In this document: piece by piece, positions 54,489 through 63,389 of the stretch
Layout of the letters: each line of letters begins with the position of its first letter
How positions within the stretch are numbered: the stretch's first letter is position 1
NCBI GenBank assembly: GCA_965224275.1
Contig: CBDCYR010000005.1
Coordinates: 310,001 to 374,000 of the forward strand
Direction of reading: 5' to 3'
DNA from: CAUZWH01 sp965224275
GTDB taxonomy: Bacteria; Pseudomonadota; Alphaproteobacteria; SHVV01
DNA length: 64,000 nucleotides
Notes under the pieces: generated by a model
What the model was told of the DNA's origin: nothing
What the model saw: only the letters and a program-made list of their open reading frames with translations
Databases searched by the model: none
Position numbers and translations under genes: made by a program

Positions 54489-55514
54489 TCAGCCGGCGCG
54501 GCGCCGCGCGATCTCTGCACCGATCATATTGAGCGCGACCATCGTGTCCGGTCCCAGCGCGCCGGAGAAGGAAACTGCGTGAAAGCCGGCCGCTTCCCAA
54601 CGGTCCAGGCCCTGGCGCAGATCATTGGCATCGCCGGCAGCCATAAACAGATCGATCGTTTCATCACGAATACGCGCCAAGGCGTCTGTATCGCCGTGCA
54701 CGCTCGCGGCCCGCGCCGCCTCAACTTCATCCGGACTAATCTTATAGAAGTCGAGCATCGGACCGAGATGCGGCAGGAAATTGGCGACCAGGCGGCGTGC
54801 TTCGCGCCGGGCAAGTTCGCGATCGGGATGCAGGTAGGTCCAGTTTTCGGTGATTAATTCGAACGTGGAGAGATCGCGATCGAACTCGACGGCCGCTTCC
54901 TCGACCCAGCCGCGCACCTGTTCCATGTAACCCGTCGCCCATTGACCGGCGACGCGAATGCCGTCGCCGATGCGAACCGCCAGGCCCATGCCTTTCTTGC
55001 CGTGGGTGCCAAAGTGAACCGGCAGCCGCCGGCGCGAGCCGAACATCAGCCCCGGGCCCGGCCCCAGCCCGAACACCTCGCCCACGAACTCTTCGCGATC
55101 GCCACCGAGTAGCATCTGGATAACGGTGACAGCTTCCTCCAGGCCCACCAGCGTGGACGGATCCTTCATTCGCACGAAGTTGTACATCGACCCCCGCCCC
55201 ATGCCCAACAGCGCGCGTCCCTCCGACAGCTCATCGAGATGGGCCATATTGGCCGCGATTACCGCGGGATGCTGAAACCACGGGTGGGTAACGTCGGGCC
55301 CCACAATCACCCGCGATGTCGCCCGCGCGATATCGCACAGCAGCGGCCAGCACGGCCGACGCAACGGCGCGTCGTGAACCGCGACATCGGCAAATCCCAG
55401 CGCCTCCGCGCGGGCGGCAATTTCCGAGTAGAGCTCGGTTGCCAAGTTGGCATGGAGTTGTAGGCCGAACCACATGGGCGTCGGTCCTTCGTCGCTCACG
55501 CCGGACTCCACCAT
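54489..55514 (-). CDS. Luciferase-like (LLM-class) monooxygenase
   Basis: The 341-residue protein has LLM motifs: ALGFADVAVHDAPL near residue 35, ATSRVIVGPDVTHPWFQHPA, LSEGRALLGMGRGSMYN and RLPVHFGTHGKKGMGLAVRI. ATG 55514 was chosen because GGAGG lies 7 bases before it; a GTG at 55526 lies upstream of that signal. It is about 160 bases upstream of the HpaB-type gene and may share its promoter and a flavin reductase. Confidence 0.9.
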   Translation of the reverse strand: MVESGVSDEGPTPMWFGLQLHANLATELYSEIAARAEALGFADVAVHDAPLRRPCWPLLCDIARATSRVIVGPDVTHPWFQHPAVIAANMAHLDELSEGRALLGMGRGSMYNFVRMKDPSTLVGLEEAVTVIQMLLGGDREEFVGEVFGLGPGPGLMFGSRRRLPVHFGTHGKKGMGLAVRIGDGIRVAGQWATGYMEQVRGWVEEAAVEFDRDLSTFELITENWTYLHPDRELARREARRLVANFLPHLGPMLDFYKISPDEVEAARAASVHGDTDALARIRDETIDLFMAAGDANDLRQGLDRWEAAGFHAVSFSGALGPDTMVALNMIGAEIARRRAG

Positions 55515-55673
55515 CTCTACCTCCACTCTTTGACTGCGCGGCCGAGCTTATCGGATGTCGTCGGTCGGCTCTATCTGTGGATGCCCAGGGATGCCAAGGG
55601 CGTGCGCGCCAAATCGACTCGTCCTGGCGAGGTGCGCTATAAGCAAGAAATCAGAACGACAGGGGAGGATGAG

Positions 55674-56123
55674 ATGGCGACCTCCGAAATTCTATCGGCC
55701 GGCACCAACGGTGACTTTGGCGAGACCCGGGCTGCGCTCAGCAAAGCCCGACACCTGCCCGGCTATATCTACACCTCGCCCGAGATCTACCAGCTCGAAA
55801 AAGACAAGGTCTTCATGAAGGACTGGCTGTGCGTCGGTCGTATGGAGGAAGTGGAGAATCCCGGCGACTACATGGCATTGCGGGTGCTCGATGAGCCGAT
55901 CATCGTTGCACGTGACACTGCCGGCAAGGTCAATGCCTTCGCCAATGTCTGCCAGCATCGCGGCGTCGAAGTCGCTGTTCTTGAAGAGGACCGCGAGATG
56001 GTCGATTCGATGCAGCGCGGCATGGCGTCGCGTATGTTTCATCCTGGACCTCTATCGCGAATGGAGGTCAACCTTCATAGCCTGATCAACTACAACCTCG
56101 ATCGTATTTTCGACGAGGCCTAG
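55674..56123 (+). pseudogene. Rieske oxygenase large subunit with an internal deletion
   Basis: The 149-residue frame starts like the protein at 24389-25547 (LSKARHLPGYIYTSPEIYQL against LGQARHAPGYIYGSPEIFQL) and runs to the first half of the Rieske motif (CQHRGVEVAV). It then jumps, in frame, to the C-terminal end of the family (EEDREMVDSMQRGMASRMFH and LINYNLDRIF). About 250 residues, with the second Cys-His pair and the whole iron-binding domain, are missing. The product cannot be an oxygenase. AGGGGAGG lies before the ATG. The junction is near 55980. It overlaps nothing and is followed after 2 bases by an NTF2-like gene that may be its former partner. Confidence 0.85.
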
Positions 56124-56125
56124 CC

Positions 56126-56533
56126 GTGAACGATATCATCGAAAAACCCGGTGCGACGGTCACGGTTGCGACCGTCGCCGCGATTGTCGATGCCTTCAAT
56201 CGCCACGATGTCGATGCAATCATGGACGCCTGCGCCGAAGACATCGTTTGGGTAATGGCGCGTGGACCCGATCCCTGGGGCCGTAAATACGAAGGCGCCG
56301 AAGCGGTTCGTCAGGCCCTGGTGGATCGCTTCGCCTCGATTCCCGACGCGCAATGGAAAGATGGCCAAGACTGGGTTCTCGGCGACACCGCGGTCTCCGA
56401 GTGGACCTTGGTCGGCACCACCGCCAACGGCGAGAAGCTCGAACTATTGGGCTGTGATCTGTGGAAGTTCCGCAACGGCAAGGTGATCAAGAAAGATACC
56501 TACTGGAAGCAGATTTACGACGACTTCACCTAG
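56126..56533 (+). CDS. SnoaL/NTF2-like protein
   Basis: The 135-residue protein has the NTF2-like fold (VAAIVDAFNRHDVDAIMDAC, EDIVWVMARGPDPWGRKYEG and WKFRNGKVIKKDTYWKQ). Family members are small isomerases, hydrolases or beta subunits of ring-hydroxylating oxygenases. Its GTG start 2 bases after the deleted Rieske gene suggests an operon remnant. Confidence 0.85.
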   Translation: MNDIIEKPGATVTVATVAAIVDAFNRHDVDAIMDACAEDIVWVMARGPDPWGRKYEGAEAVRQALVDRFASIPDAQWKDGQDWVLGDTAVSEWTLVGTTANGEKLELLGCDLWKFRNGKVIKKDTYWKQIYDDFT

Positions 56534-56561
56534 TCGTCACGGGGTCTTTCTCGACCCAAGT

Positions 56562-56915
56562 GTGGGCTCGGTAGCCCCGTCGGCCCTTAATTTTAGCGCA
56601 CCTGGCGGCACATCTTTTACAACTCTCAGCGGCCTCCAACTGGGTCAAACCTTTTTTATCGGTGATGGACTGACGGGAAGCGGCACCGGAGGTATCCAGA
56701 CCTTTGTCGCCCCGACCGGCGCCACGAGGCTGTTCCTCGGCTTTGCCGATGCCTTCGGCTTCGGCGGCAGCCCGGGATTTTACGACGACAATAAGGGCTT
56801 TTTGACCGTCGAGATCAATCCGTCATTGGTTCCAGTACCGGCCGCCCTACCCCTGCTACTAAGCGGTCTCGCCGGCCTTGGCCGGTTAGGTTCGCGACGG
56901 CGTAAAACGCGCTAG
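56562..56915 (+). pseudogene. C-terminal fragment of a VPxPA-CTERM (PEP-CTERM-like) exported protein
   Basis: The end reads VPVPAALPLLLSGLAGLG then RLGSRRRKTR: a proline-rich motif, one membrane helix and a basic tail, the layout of exosortase-type sorting signals (VPxPA variants in alphaproteobacteria). The 80 residues before it are low-complexity and glycine-rich. No signal peptide is present from the GTG at 56562 or upstream, so the gene seems to have lost its 5' end. Confidence 0.6.
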
Positions 56916-56927
56916 TCCAAACGCCAG

Positions 56928-58325
56928 CTACTCAGCAGCGCGTTGGTGCTCACGCATCCATGCGGGCTTGTTGCGCGCGTGCTCGCGGACAAACTCCTGT
57001 GTGCCAACCCGGGCATCGTGCCAATAAAGCATCGGCTTTTCCCATGCATAGGTGGTCGGTTGCGGCAGCGGCGTCGCGGTATCGACGAGGGCGCCGCCCT
57101 TCATGATGACCTTGAGTCTGGACTTATCCTGTAGCACCTGAATATTAGCCAGCGGATCACCATCGACCACCAGCACATCGGCGAACTTGCCCTCTTCCAG
57201 GGTGCCGATCTCATCCTGCATGCCGAGCGCAAAAGCCGCGTTGTAAGTCCCGGCCCGCAGCGCCTCCATGCTGCTCATACCGAGATACGTCATCAGGTGT
57301 TCCATCTCGCGGGCGTGCCACTCGCCGTAGGGAACGGTGCCCTGCCCGCTGTCGGTGCCGGCCATGATCATCAACCCGGCCTGGTGCGCCTTGGTTAGAA
57401 TGTTGCTCGCCGCCTCGAGCTCGCTCTTGTAGCCGTCGAGGATACGATCCCCCATACCGAAATCAGGGCCCCATTCGAGCGTGTTGGCGAGCAGGCTCAG
57501 CGTCGGATTAATCGGCGTGCCGTGCTCGACCACCACCGCGAGATCCGCCTCGGACATGAACGAGGCGTGCACCAGCCAGTCGAAGCCGGCCCGCGCCGCA
57601 TCCGCTGAAGACCGTCCTGAGCGTCCGTGAATCGTGCAGGTCTTGCCGCAAACATGAGCGACATCGGCAACCGCCTTGAGTTCGTCAAAACTGATGCTGC
57701 CCTGCAACTGGCCTGCCGACGTGAGGCTATCGCCGTCGCCAGCGACCTTGACGATATCGACCCCGTTCTTGATCTCGAGGCGGGTTTGCTTGATGAACTC
57801 ATCGCGTGTGTTGCACAGCACCGAGAACGACGATTTCGGGTGTTCGAGCTGCGATGGCCAGGGCGAACCGATGCCGTTATAGGTTGACAGATAGTGGCCC
57901 CCTGCGGCGATGCGGGGACCTTCGATCAGGCCGGCATTAACCGCATCGCGCAACGCCACATTGATATTCCAGATGCCCCCAGGCGCCGCGATGCTGGTGA
58001 CGCCGGCCCGCAACACCTGCTTCAGCGCCAGCGTGCCGCGCAGCGTGCGGTACTCAACGCCGGGATAGAAATCGAGCTCTTCGAAAGAAGTGATGTCGCC
58101 GTAAGAAGGGTGCACGTGGCAATCGACGATCCCCGGCATGATGGTGTGACCGTTGGCATCGATCACTTCGTAGACGGCGCCCTGGCCGTCGGCGTACGCC
58201 CTGACCTCGTCGGCCGACCCGACCTTCGCAATGCGCTCGTCCTTGACGAAAATCGCCGCGTTCTTCTTGGCTTCGGCGCCGGTGCAGTCCAGCAGGCTGC
58301 CGTCGCTGATAAGATAGTTCACCAT
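56928..58325 (-). CDS. Metal-dependent amidohydrolase (imidazolonepropionase-like)
   Basis: The 465-residue protein has the amidohydrolase ligands: HxH in GIVDCHVHPS, Lys in DIVKVAGDG, His in CTIHGRSGRSSADAARAG and in WLVHASF, and the late Asp in MIMAGTDSGQG. The C-terminal strand (GTLEEGKFADVLVVDGDPLA) is typical. It hydrolyses a C-N bond in a ring or amide. ATG 58325 was chosen because GGAGG lies 9 bases upstream; the ATG at 58334 abuts that signal. Confidence 0.9.
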   Translation of the reverse strand: MVNYLISDGSLLDCTGAEAKKNAAIFVKDERIAKVGSADEVRAYADGQGAVYEVIDANGHTIMPGIVDCHVHPSYGDITSFEELDFYPGVEYRTLRGTLALKQVLRAGVTSIAAPGGIWNINVALRDAVNAGLIEGPRIAAGGHYLSTYNGIGSPWPSQLEHPKSSFSVLCNTRDEFIKQTRLEIKNGVDIVKVAGDGDSLTSAGQLQGSISFDELKAVADVAHVCGKTCTIHGRSGRSSADAARAGFDWLVHASFMSEADLAVVVEHGTPINPTLSLLANTLEWGPDFGMGDRILDGYKSELEAASNILTKAHQAGLMIMAGTDSGQGTVPYGEWHAREMEHLMTYLGMSSMEALRAGTYNAAFALGMQDEIGTLEEGKFADVLVVDGDPLANIQVLQDKSRLKVIMKGGALVDTATPLPQPTTYAWEKPMLYWHDARVGTQEFVREHARNKPAWMREHQRAAE

Positions 58326-58415
58326 CGCATCCATCCTCCGCTTGCGTTGGTTGTTGCGGCTCCACCATAAAACACCTTCCACCAACCCCAAAGCGACAGA
58401 GCAGGAGTTACGACC

Positions 58416-58700
58416 ATGAAAGTGTTGATTCAGATCTTCCAGTCAGAGTCCTTCGACAAATGGAAGGCAGCCTTCGACGGCAACCAGGAATGGCGCACCA
58501 AGATGACCTTCCACAACCCCCGCGTCTTCCGAGGCTCCGACAACCCCGATCAAATCATGCTCATCGCCCAGGTCGACGACCCGCAGCCCTATTTCGACTT
58601 CATGAAATCCGACCTTTGGGCCGAACGCACGGCCAAGTCGGGCCACATTAGCGAGGGATCGCAGGTGCTGGTGATGGACGAGGTGCCGCTCTACCTGTGA
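58416..58700 (+). CDS. Small ferredoxin-like-fold protein, paralogue of 60248-60529
   Basis: The 94-residue protein has KWKAAFDGNQEWRTKMTFHN, VFRGSDNPDQIMLIAQVDDP and a MDEVPLYL end. Alternating strands and helices fit a dimeric alpha+beta barrel (ABM-like or DUF-type). Function unknown. It diverges from the amidohydrolase gene and ends 31 bases before the end of the Rieske gene. Confidence 0.75.
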   Translation: MKVLIQIFQSESFDKWKAAFDGNQEWRTKMTFHNPRVFRGSDNPDQIMLIAQVDDPQPYFDFMKSDLWAERTAKSGHISEGSQVLVMDEVPLYL

Positions 58701-58731
58701 GGGGTTGATGGAGCCCTAGGCAACCGGCCGT

Positions 58732-60114
58732 TTATGCAACCACGACGTTGCGAACGATCTCGCGGCCGATCTTCAGTCGCTCGGCGCCGGGGATGTCCTG
58801 ATGTAGTGCGCCCTCGGCAATCGCATCAAAGAATGCGTTCTGGACCGCGTCGAGGCGCCTGCGGTCTTGGTCGGGTGTCGCTGCCACGGGAACCCGTACA
58901 ACCGTGTTGTGGGCGTGGGTGCGAATCGGCGCACCGCCATCACGAACGATTCCGACAGGATCTTCACCGCGAGCGACAGCGTCGATACCGCGGTGGACTA
59001 AATTACGCAATGTTACGACGCCGAGATCTGTGAGCCCGAGGTTCTCACTCTCGCGATCGTGCATCGTGCCCTGCGAGGTCCACGCATCCCAGTCCCCGGG
59101 CGACCGCTGACGTTCCAAGTAGGGACGATCGCCAGCTTGCCCAGACGCCGCCTGGGCTGCTGAATTACTGAATCCGCCGGCAACGCTGGGATCGCGGTCC
59201 CACAGGCCGTCCATGCCGGTTTTCGGTTGGCCATCAAAATCGTAGACGTCGTACATCTTGAAGGTGACGCTGTTGGCGTCGTCGATCGGCACCACCCAAT
59301 CGACCATGCCGCCGCGACGATCGAACACCGTCTCACCGCACGCATCTTCCAGACCGTTCACCCAATCGACGGTCGGTAGAAAGATCTCGTTGTGGCGCAA
59401 ATAAACCATCTCGCCGATTCGCCGGCAGGTCAGAGAGACGATGCCAATCGGCGTTTCTTTGAACGTCATGACCGGGAAGTCGGTCAATGTTTGAGGAAAG
59501 TCGTGATCGGCATGCAGGAACACCGAATGAACGGGGTCCATGCCATTCTCCCGGACCTGCAGCCAATTGCAGGGCGAATGGTGCTTGTCTACTTGATGCG
59601 TGATACCCGGCTGGGCGTGCACATCGTAAACGGGAAAAGCCGGCGCCGCCTCGGGCGGTCCCAAATAAGCGAACACGATCCCTTCAAACTCGTGAACCGG
59701 ATACGCGCCCTGATAAGCCCGCTCCTTTAGTGTGGTGTCGTCGCCGTGCGTGGGGGTCTCCAGGATCGTTCCGTCGACCGCGTAATGCCAGCCGTGATAG
59801 CAGCATTTGATGCCATGCTCGGCGATCTTACCGAACTCAAGCGAGGTGCCGCGGTGGAGACACGCGAGTTCCAAAAGGCCGAGATCGCCGCTGCGGTCGC
59901 GAAACAGGACGAGGTCCTCAGCCAAGATACGCACCCGTAGCGGTACGTCGGTGAGTTCACAGACCAACCCTACCGGCAGCCAGAAGCGGCGATAGTACTC
60001 ACCACACGGCGTTCCCGGGCCGACCCGGCTAAAGACGTCATCAGCGTGCGTCTGCGACCCACCACGGTGGTAGCCGCCATATCGGGCGCGTGCCAATCGA
60101 TCGCCGCTGGTCAA
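58732..60114 (-). CDS. Rieske oxygenase, phthalate/vanillate-type
   Basis: The 460-residue protein belongs to the class IA group (phthalate and 3-chlorobenzoate oxygenases). It has GEYYRRFWLPVGLVCELTD, the Rieske ligands ACLHRGTSLEFG and IKCCYHGWHY, and the iron site ENGMDPVHSVFLH. It needs only a reductase with a fused ferredoxin, which is not near. It is flanked on both sides by the small ferredoxin-like-fold paralogues (58416-58700 and 60248-60529), an arrangement that suggests functional association. Confidence 0.93.
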   Translation of the reverse strand: MTSGDRLARARYGGYHRGGSQTHADDVFSRVGPGTPCGEYYRRFWLPVGLVCELTDVPLRVRILAEDLVLFRDRSGDLGLLELACLHRGTSLEFGKIAEHGIKCCYHGWHYAVDGTILETPTHGDDTTLKERAYQGAYPVHEFEGIVFAYLGPPEAAPAFPVYDVHAQPGITHQVDKHHSPCNWLQVRENGMDPVHSVFLHADHDFPQTLTDFPVMTFKETPIGIVSLTCRRIGEMVYLRHNEIFLPTVDWVNGLEDACGETVFDRRGGMVDWVVPIDDANSVTFKMYDVYDFDGQPKTGMDGLWDRDPSVAGGFSNSAAQAASGQAGDRPYLERQRSPGDWDAWTSQGTMHDRESENLGLTDLGVVTLRNLVHRGIDAVARGEDPVGIVRDGGAPIRTHAHNTVVRVPVAATPDQDRRRLDAVQNAFFDAIAEGALHQDIPGAERLKIGREIVRNVVVA

Positions 60115-60247
60115 TTGTCGCCTTCCACGGAGCGCACGTTGTCCTGTAAAAACGACTCTGTCATAGCGAAAACATATTATCAGAAATGTACATTTCCGAA
60201 GCGATTCGAACGCGCCCGAATCAGTGATCTATGCAAAGGGACAGGCA

Positions 60248-60529
60248 ATGCCAGTGCTCACTCAGCGATTCAAAGTGACTAAGTTCAGTGAATGGAAAGC
60301 CGCGTTCGACGGCAATCAAGCGTGGCGTGCGAGGATGACGTTTCACAATACCCGCGTTTTCCAGATGGCGGATGATCACGAGCACGTCTTCGTCATGACC
60401 GAGGTCGACGACCCGCAACCCTTTCTGTCGTTCATGAACTCCGACGAAATGAAGGTGAAGAGCAAAAGCTCAGGCCACGTCGGTGAGAACGAATACTTCG
60501 TCATGAACGAGGTGCCGCTGTATTTGTGA
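60248..60529 (+). CDS. Small ferredoxin-like-fold protein, paralogue of 58416-58700
   Basis: The 93-residue protein shares EWKAAFDGNQAWRARMTFHN, the block EVDDPQPFLSFMNSDEMK and the ending MNEVPLYL with the protein at 58416. The two are clear duplicates that face the Rieske gene from opposite sides. Function unknown. It is followed after 18 bases by the second copy of the inverted-repeat element. Confidence 0.75.
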   Translation: MPVLTQRFKVTKFSEWKAAFDGNQAWRARMTFHNTRVFQMADDHEHVFVMTEVDDPQPFLSFMNSDEMKVKSKSSGHVGENEYFVMNEVPLYL

Positions 60530-60547
60530 GCTGCCAATTGCGAGAGC

Positions 60548-60828
60548 CTAGTGGATGGAATCCAACATATGGTACCGAAACGATCGCGTATCCCGGTAGC
60601 TCGGCAGGAGGAAGCCCGCAGGCGATGCCCCAAGGGACCGTTGGGCATCGTCGAGGGGTTTCGACGCACCGGGGGACCGGGATACGCGACCCACAGGGCG
60701 GCTTGCCGAGCTCACCGGCCGCGTTACGCAAAGCTTCCGATGCGGCCGGCATCGCCACGCTTCGCGCGCCTAACCGGCGAACTCGGCAAGCCGTCGATGG
60801 GTACCATATGTTGGATTTCATCCACTAG
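60548..60828. repeat. Inverted-repeat element, copy 2 (281 bp, MITE-like)
   Basis: Terminal repeats CTAGTGGATG(G/A)AATCCAA then CATATGGTACC are found at both ends in opposite orientation. Read in reverse complement it follows copy 1 (26621-26820) through the inner segment and is longer by about 80 bases. Nothing is encoded. Flanking CTAG is part of both ends, so the duplication length cannot be told. Confidence 0.88.
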
Positions 60829-60899
60829 CGGATCACGGTGCGAAAGCCTTCGGCCAATCGTCCGGGCCGTTCAAACCCTTGGTGTGAAAGGAGCGGTTG

Positions 60900-61457
60900 A
60901 TGGGCCGCCTAACTGAGCTGACGCCAGAGACCATGACTCCGGCCCAACGCCGGGTGTGGGATGACGTGGTCGGCGGCCAACGAACTGCCGCATTCGGTCT
61001 CCACAACGCCTGGCTGCGTAGCCCCGAACTGGCCGAGCAGTTGATCGGCAACGGATTGTTTTTTCGCGAAGGCCTCACGCTACCTCCACGCCTGCGGGAA
61101 CTGGCAATTCTCATCATGGTCCGGCGGTCGAACTGCGCGTTCGCGTGGAAACGTCATGAAACGCTCGCCCTCGATGCCGGCATCGAACGTGGCGTTCTGG
61201 ATGCCCTCGCCGCCGACGCGCGACCGGATTTCGCCGATCCCGACGACGAGATCGCTTACGACGTTTGCGACAAGCTCGATCGTTCGCGCACCCTGGACGA
61301 CGACCTCTATCAGCAGGCGGTTGACCGTCTCGGCGAACAGGTCCTAACCGAGCTTATTGCCGTTGCCGGCTATTACGTGATGGTGGCGATGACGCTAAAC
61401 GCATTCGCCGTACGCCTTGCGCCCGGCGACCCCGCCCCGTTCTCGGACCGCGTTTAG
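60900..61457 (+). CDS. Carboxymuconolactone decarboxylase / AhpD-like protein
   Basis: The 185-residue all-helical protein has LPPRLRELAILIMVRRSNCA then FAWKRHETLALDAGI, the CMD signature. A Cys is in the place typical for AhpD-like proteins, but the second Cys of CxxC is missing, as in decarboxylases. It may act on a lactone or a peroxidic product. AAAGGAG 7 bases before the ATG at 60900. Confidence 0.88.
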   Translation: MGRLTELTPETMTPAQRRVWDDVVGGQRTAAFGLHNAWLRSPELAEQLIGNGLFFREGLTLPPRLRELAILIMVRRSNCAFAWKRHETLALDAGIERGVLDALAADARPDFADPDDEIAYDVCDKLDRSRTLDDDLYQQAVDRLGEQVLTELIAVAGYYVMVAMTLNAFAVRLAPGDPAPFSDRV

Positions 61458-61479
61458 TCCGCCCCTCTCGACAACCGTT

Positions 61480-62421
61480 ATGTCCGGTCCCCCAGCAACG
61501 CCGGGAGCGAGTGGCTTCATCGAGCGCAGTCCATGGCTGCCTTATATCGCCCTCGCCCTCTCAATGACGTTCCTCGGCGGATCGGTCGTGCTTGGGCGTG
61601 CGATTCGCGCCGATATCCCGCCGATGGGTCTGGTTTTCTGGCGTAACTTCATCGCCGTGATCGTCATTCTGCCGTTCGTCTATGCGCCGCTCCGCCAGCA
61701 ATTGCCGCTTTTGCTGCGCCATTGGAAATTGCTTCTGGCAATCGGATTCACAAATTCGATCAGCGGCCAAGCGTTGCTATTGCTGGGGTTGCATAGCTCG
61801 ACCGCCGTCACCGCCGGCTTGATCAATGCGACGGTGCCGGCGATTACGGTGGTCGTCGCCTGGCTCCTACTGCGCGACACAATCGTCAAACGGCAGGGAT
61901 TGGGATTTGTTATCGCCCTGCTCGGGGTCGCCGTCATTGTCGTGCGCGGCGACCTCGGCACATTGCTCGGCTTGCAGTTCGTACTCGGCGATTTTTGGAT
62001 TCAGGTCGCGGCGGTGAGTTATGCAACCAACAGTGTTTTGATCAAACAGGCGGCACCGGAAATTAATCCCTTCGTGTTGTTCACGGGCTCGACACTCGGC
62101 GGCCTGACCTTGATCATCCCCCTCTATGCGGGCGAAATGCTGTTCACCGACGCACGTGTCGATTTCAACCTGATCACCGTGGCGACGGTTCTCTACTACG
62201 CGATTTTTTCATCGATTCTGGCTTTGAGTTTTCTCATCTTCGGCATCAAACGCATCGGCCCCAATCGCGCGAGTCCATTCAGCTACATCGTCCCGGTGCT
62301 GACCGGGATCATGGCGATAGCGTTCCTCGGTGAGACGTTCGAACTCTACCATGCCGCCGGCATCGTTTTGGTGCTGGGCGGCGTCTACCTGGCGAGTGAG
62401 ATGAGATCGGCAAAAACCTAG
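61480..62421 (+). CDS. DMT-superfamily (EamA) transporter
   Basis: The 313-residue protein has ten membrane segments in two EamA repeats (STAVTAGLINATVPAITVVV, then RIGPNRASPFSYIVPVLTGI). It is homologous in type to the transporter at 37753-38658 but not closely similar. Its start is 22 bases after the CMD-like gene's stop. Confidence 0.9.
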   Translation: MSGPPATPGASGFIERSPWLPYIALALSMTFLGGSVVLGRAIRADIPPMGLVFWRNFIAVIVILPFVYAPLRQQLPLLLRHWKLLLAIGFTNSISGQALLLLGLHSSTAVTAGLINATVPAITVVVAWLLLRDTIVKRQGLGFVIALLGVAVIVVRGDLGTLLGLQFVLGDFWIQVAAVSYATNSVLIKQAAPEINPFVLFTGSTLGGLTLIIPLYAGEMLFTDARVDFNLITVATVLYYAIFSSILALSFLIFGIKRIGPNRASPFSYIVPVLTGIMAIAFLGETFELYHAAGIVLVLGGVYLASEMRSAKT

Positions 62422-62513
62422 GCCAAATTTAATTCGAAGCGGGATCTTTTCACCACGCGATCTGACGTGGGACACTTGTGCTTCCCCGGAGCGGCAGGCG
62501 TGAAAGGCAGGCG

Positions 62514-63218
62514 ATGGCACTCACCAATCAACAAGTCCTCGACGAGATCGAGAAGCTTCACAGCGACAATCCGTTCGATGAGCACCCCTTGTGGGCCGGC
62601 CTCATCGCGGGGACCTACGAACTCAGCCAAATCTGCGAGTTCACCAAGCAGTTCGGCATCATCCCGCTGCACAATCACAACTATCACGGCCCCATCTATG
62701 TAAATTGCCCCGATCCCAAATGGCGCGAGATGATTGCCGAAGTCGTCTATGAGGAAGGGACCGGCCGGCTCTACGCCAATGGCGTCCCCCACAATCAGCT
62801 TTATGTCGACTTTGCCGAGGGCTTGGGCATGACGCGCGAAGATCTTTTAAGTGCCGCCTATTGTCCGGGTGGCCTCGGCTGGCAAGGCTGGCAAGGCTGG
62901 TATCAGGACCGTTGCAACGGCACCTTCCTCGAAGCCGTTTCGGCCCACATGCTGGCGGCAGAGGCGCATGGCCCTGGCGTGTTCCGGCATCTCGCGCAAA
63001 CCTTCAAGGACAAGTTCGGGCTCGACGACAAAGCGGTGGCATTTTGGGTGGTGCACGACGTCGCCGACGAAGACCACTCCGGTATCGGCAAGGAATTGCT
63101 CGATTCATTTGCCACTACCGAAGCCGACCGCCTCCAGGTCCTCGCCGTCGTCGAGAAAACCCTCGACATGACGTTTCACTTCTACGACGACGTGCAGCGC
63201 GTGGTCGAGGCCGCGTAG
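62514..63218 (+). CDS. Heme-oxygenase-fold (TenA/PqqC/HDO-like) protein
   Basis: The 234-residue helical protein starts at ATG 62514 (MALTNQQ). It has EFTKQFGIIPLHNHNYHG, VYEEGTGRLYANG and AFWVVHDVADEDHSGIG, with the same HxxxDxxH signature as the protein at 34120-34803. PqqC-like or di-iron oxidase activity is possible; the substrate is unknown. Confidence 0.78.
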   Translation: MALTNQQVLDEIEKLHSDNPFDEHPLWAGLIAGTYELSQICEFTKQFGIIPLHNHNYHGPIYVNCPDPKWREMIAEVVYEEGTGRLYANGVPHNQLYVDFAEGLGMTREDLLSAAYCPGGLGWQGWQGWYQDRCNGTFLEAVSAHMLAAEAHGPGVFRHLAQTFKDKFGLDDKAVAFWVVHDVADEDHSGIGKELLDSFATTEADRLQVLAVVEKTLDMTFHFYDDVQRVVEAA

Positions 63219-63259
63219 GACTTGGAACCGGAGATGCCTGGAACCAACCACACCGCGAA

Positions 63260-63292
63260 ACCCTCTCCCACGGGGAGAGGGTAGGGTGAGGG
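63260..63292. repeat. REP-like palindrome
   Basis: ACCCTCTCCCACGGGGAGAGGGT followed by AGGGTGAGGG is the same kind of palindrome as the pair at 32993-33082. It lies in the 171-base gap between two genes. Confidence 0.75.
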
Positions 63293-63389
63293 AAAAATTG
63301 AAGATGACGACGGAGAATGTCTATAGAGGGAACACGGTGCGGCGTAGGGCCGCGACGAACGACAAGTCGGCGCAAATTCAAGAACCAAT

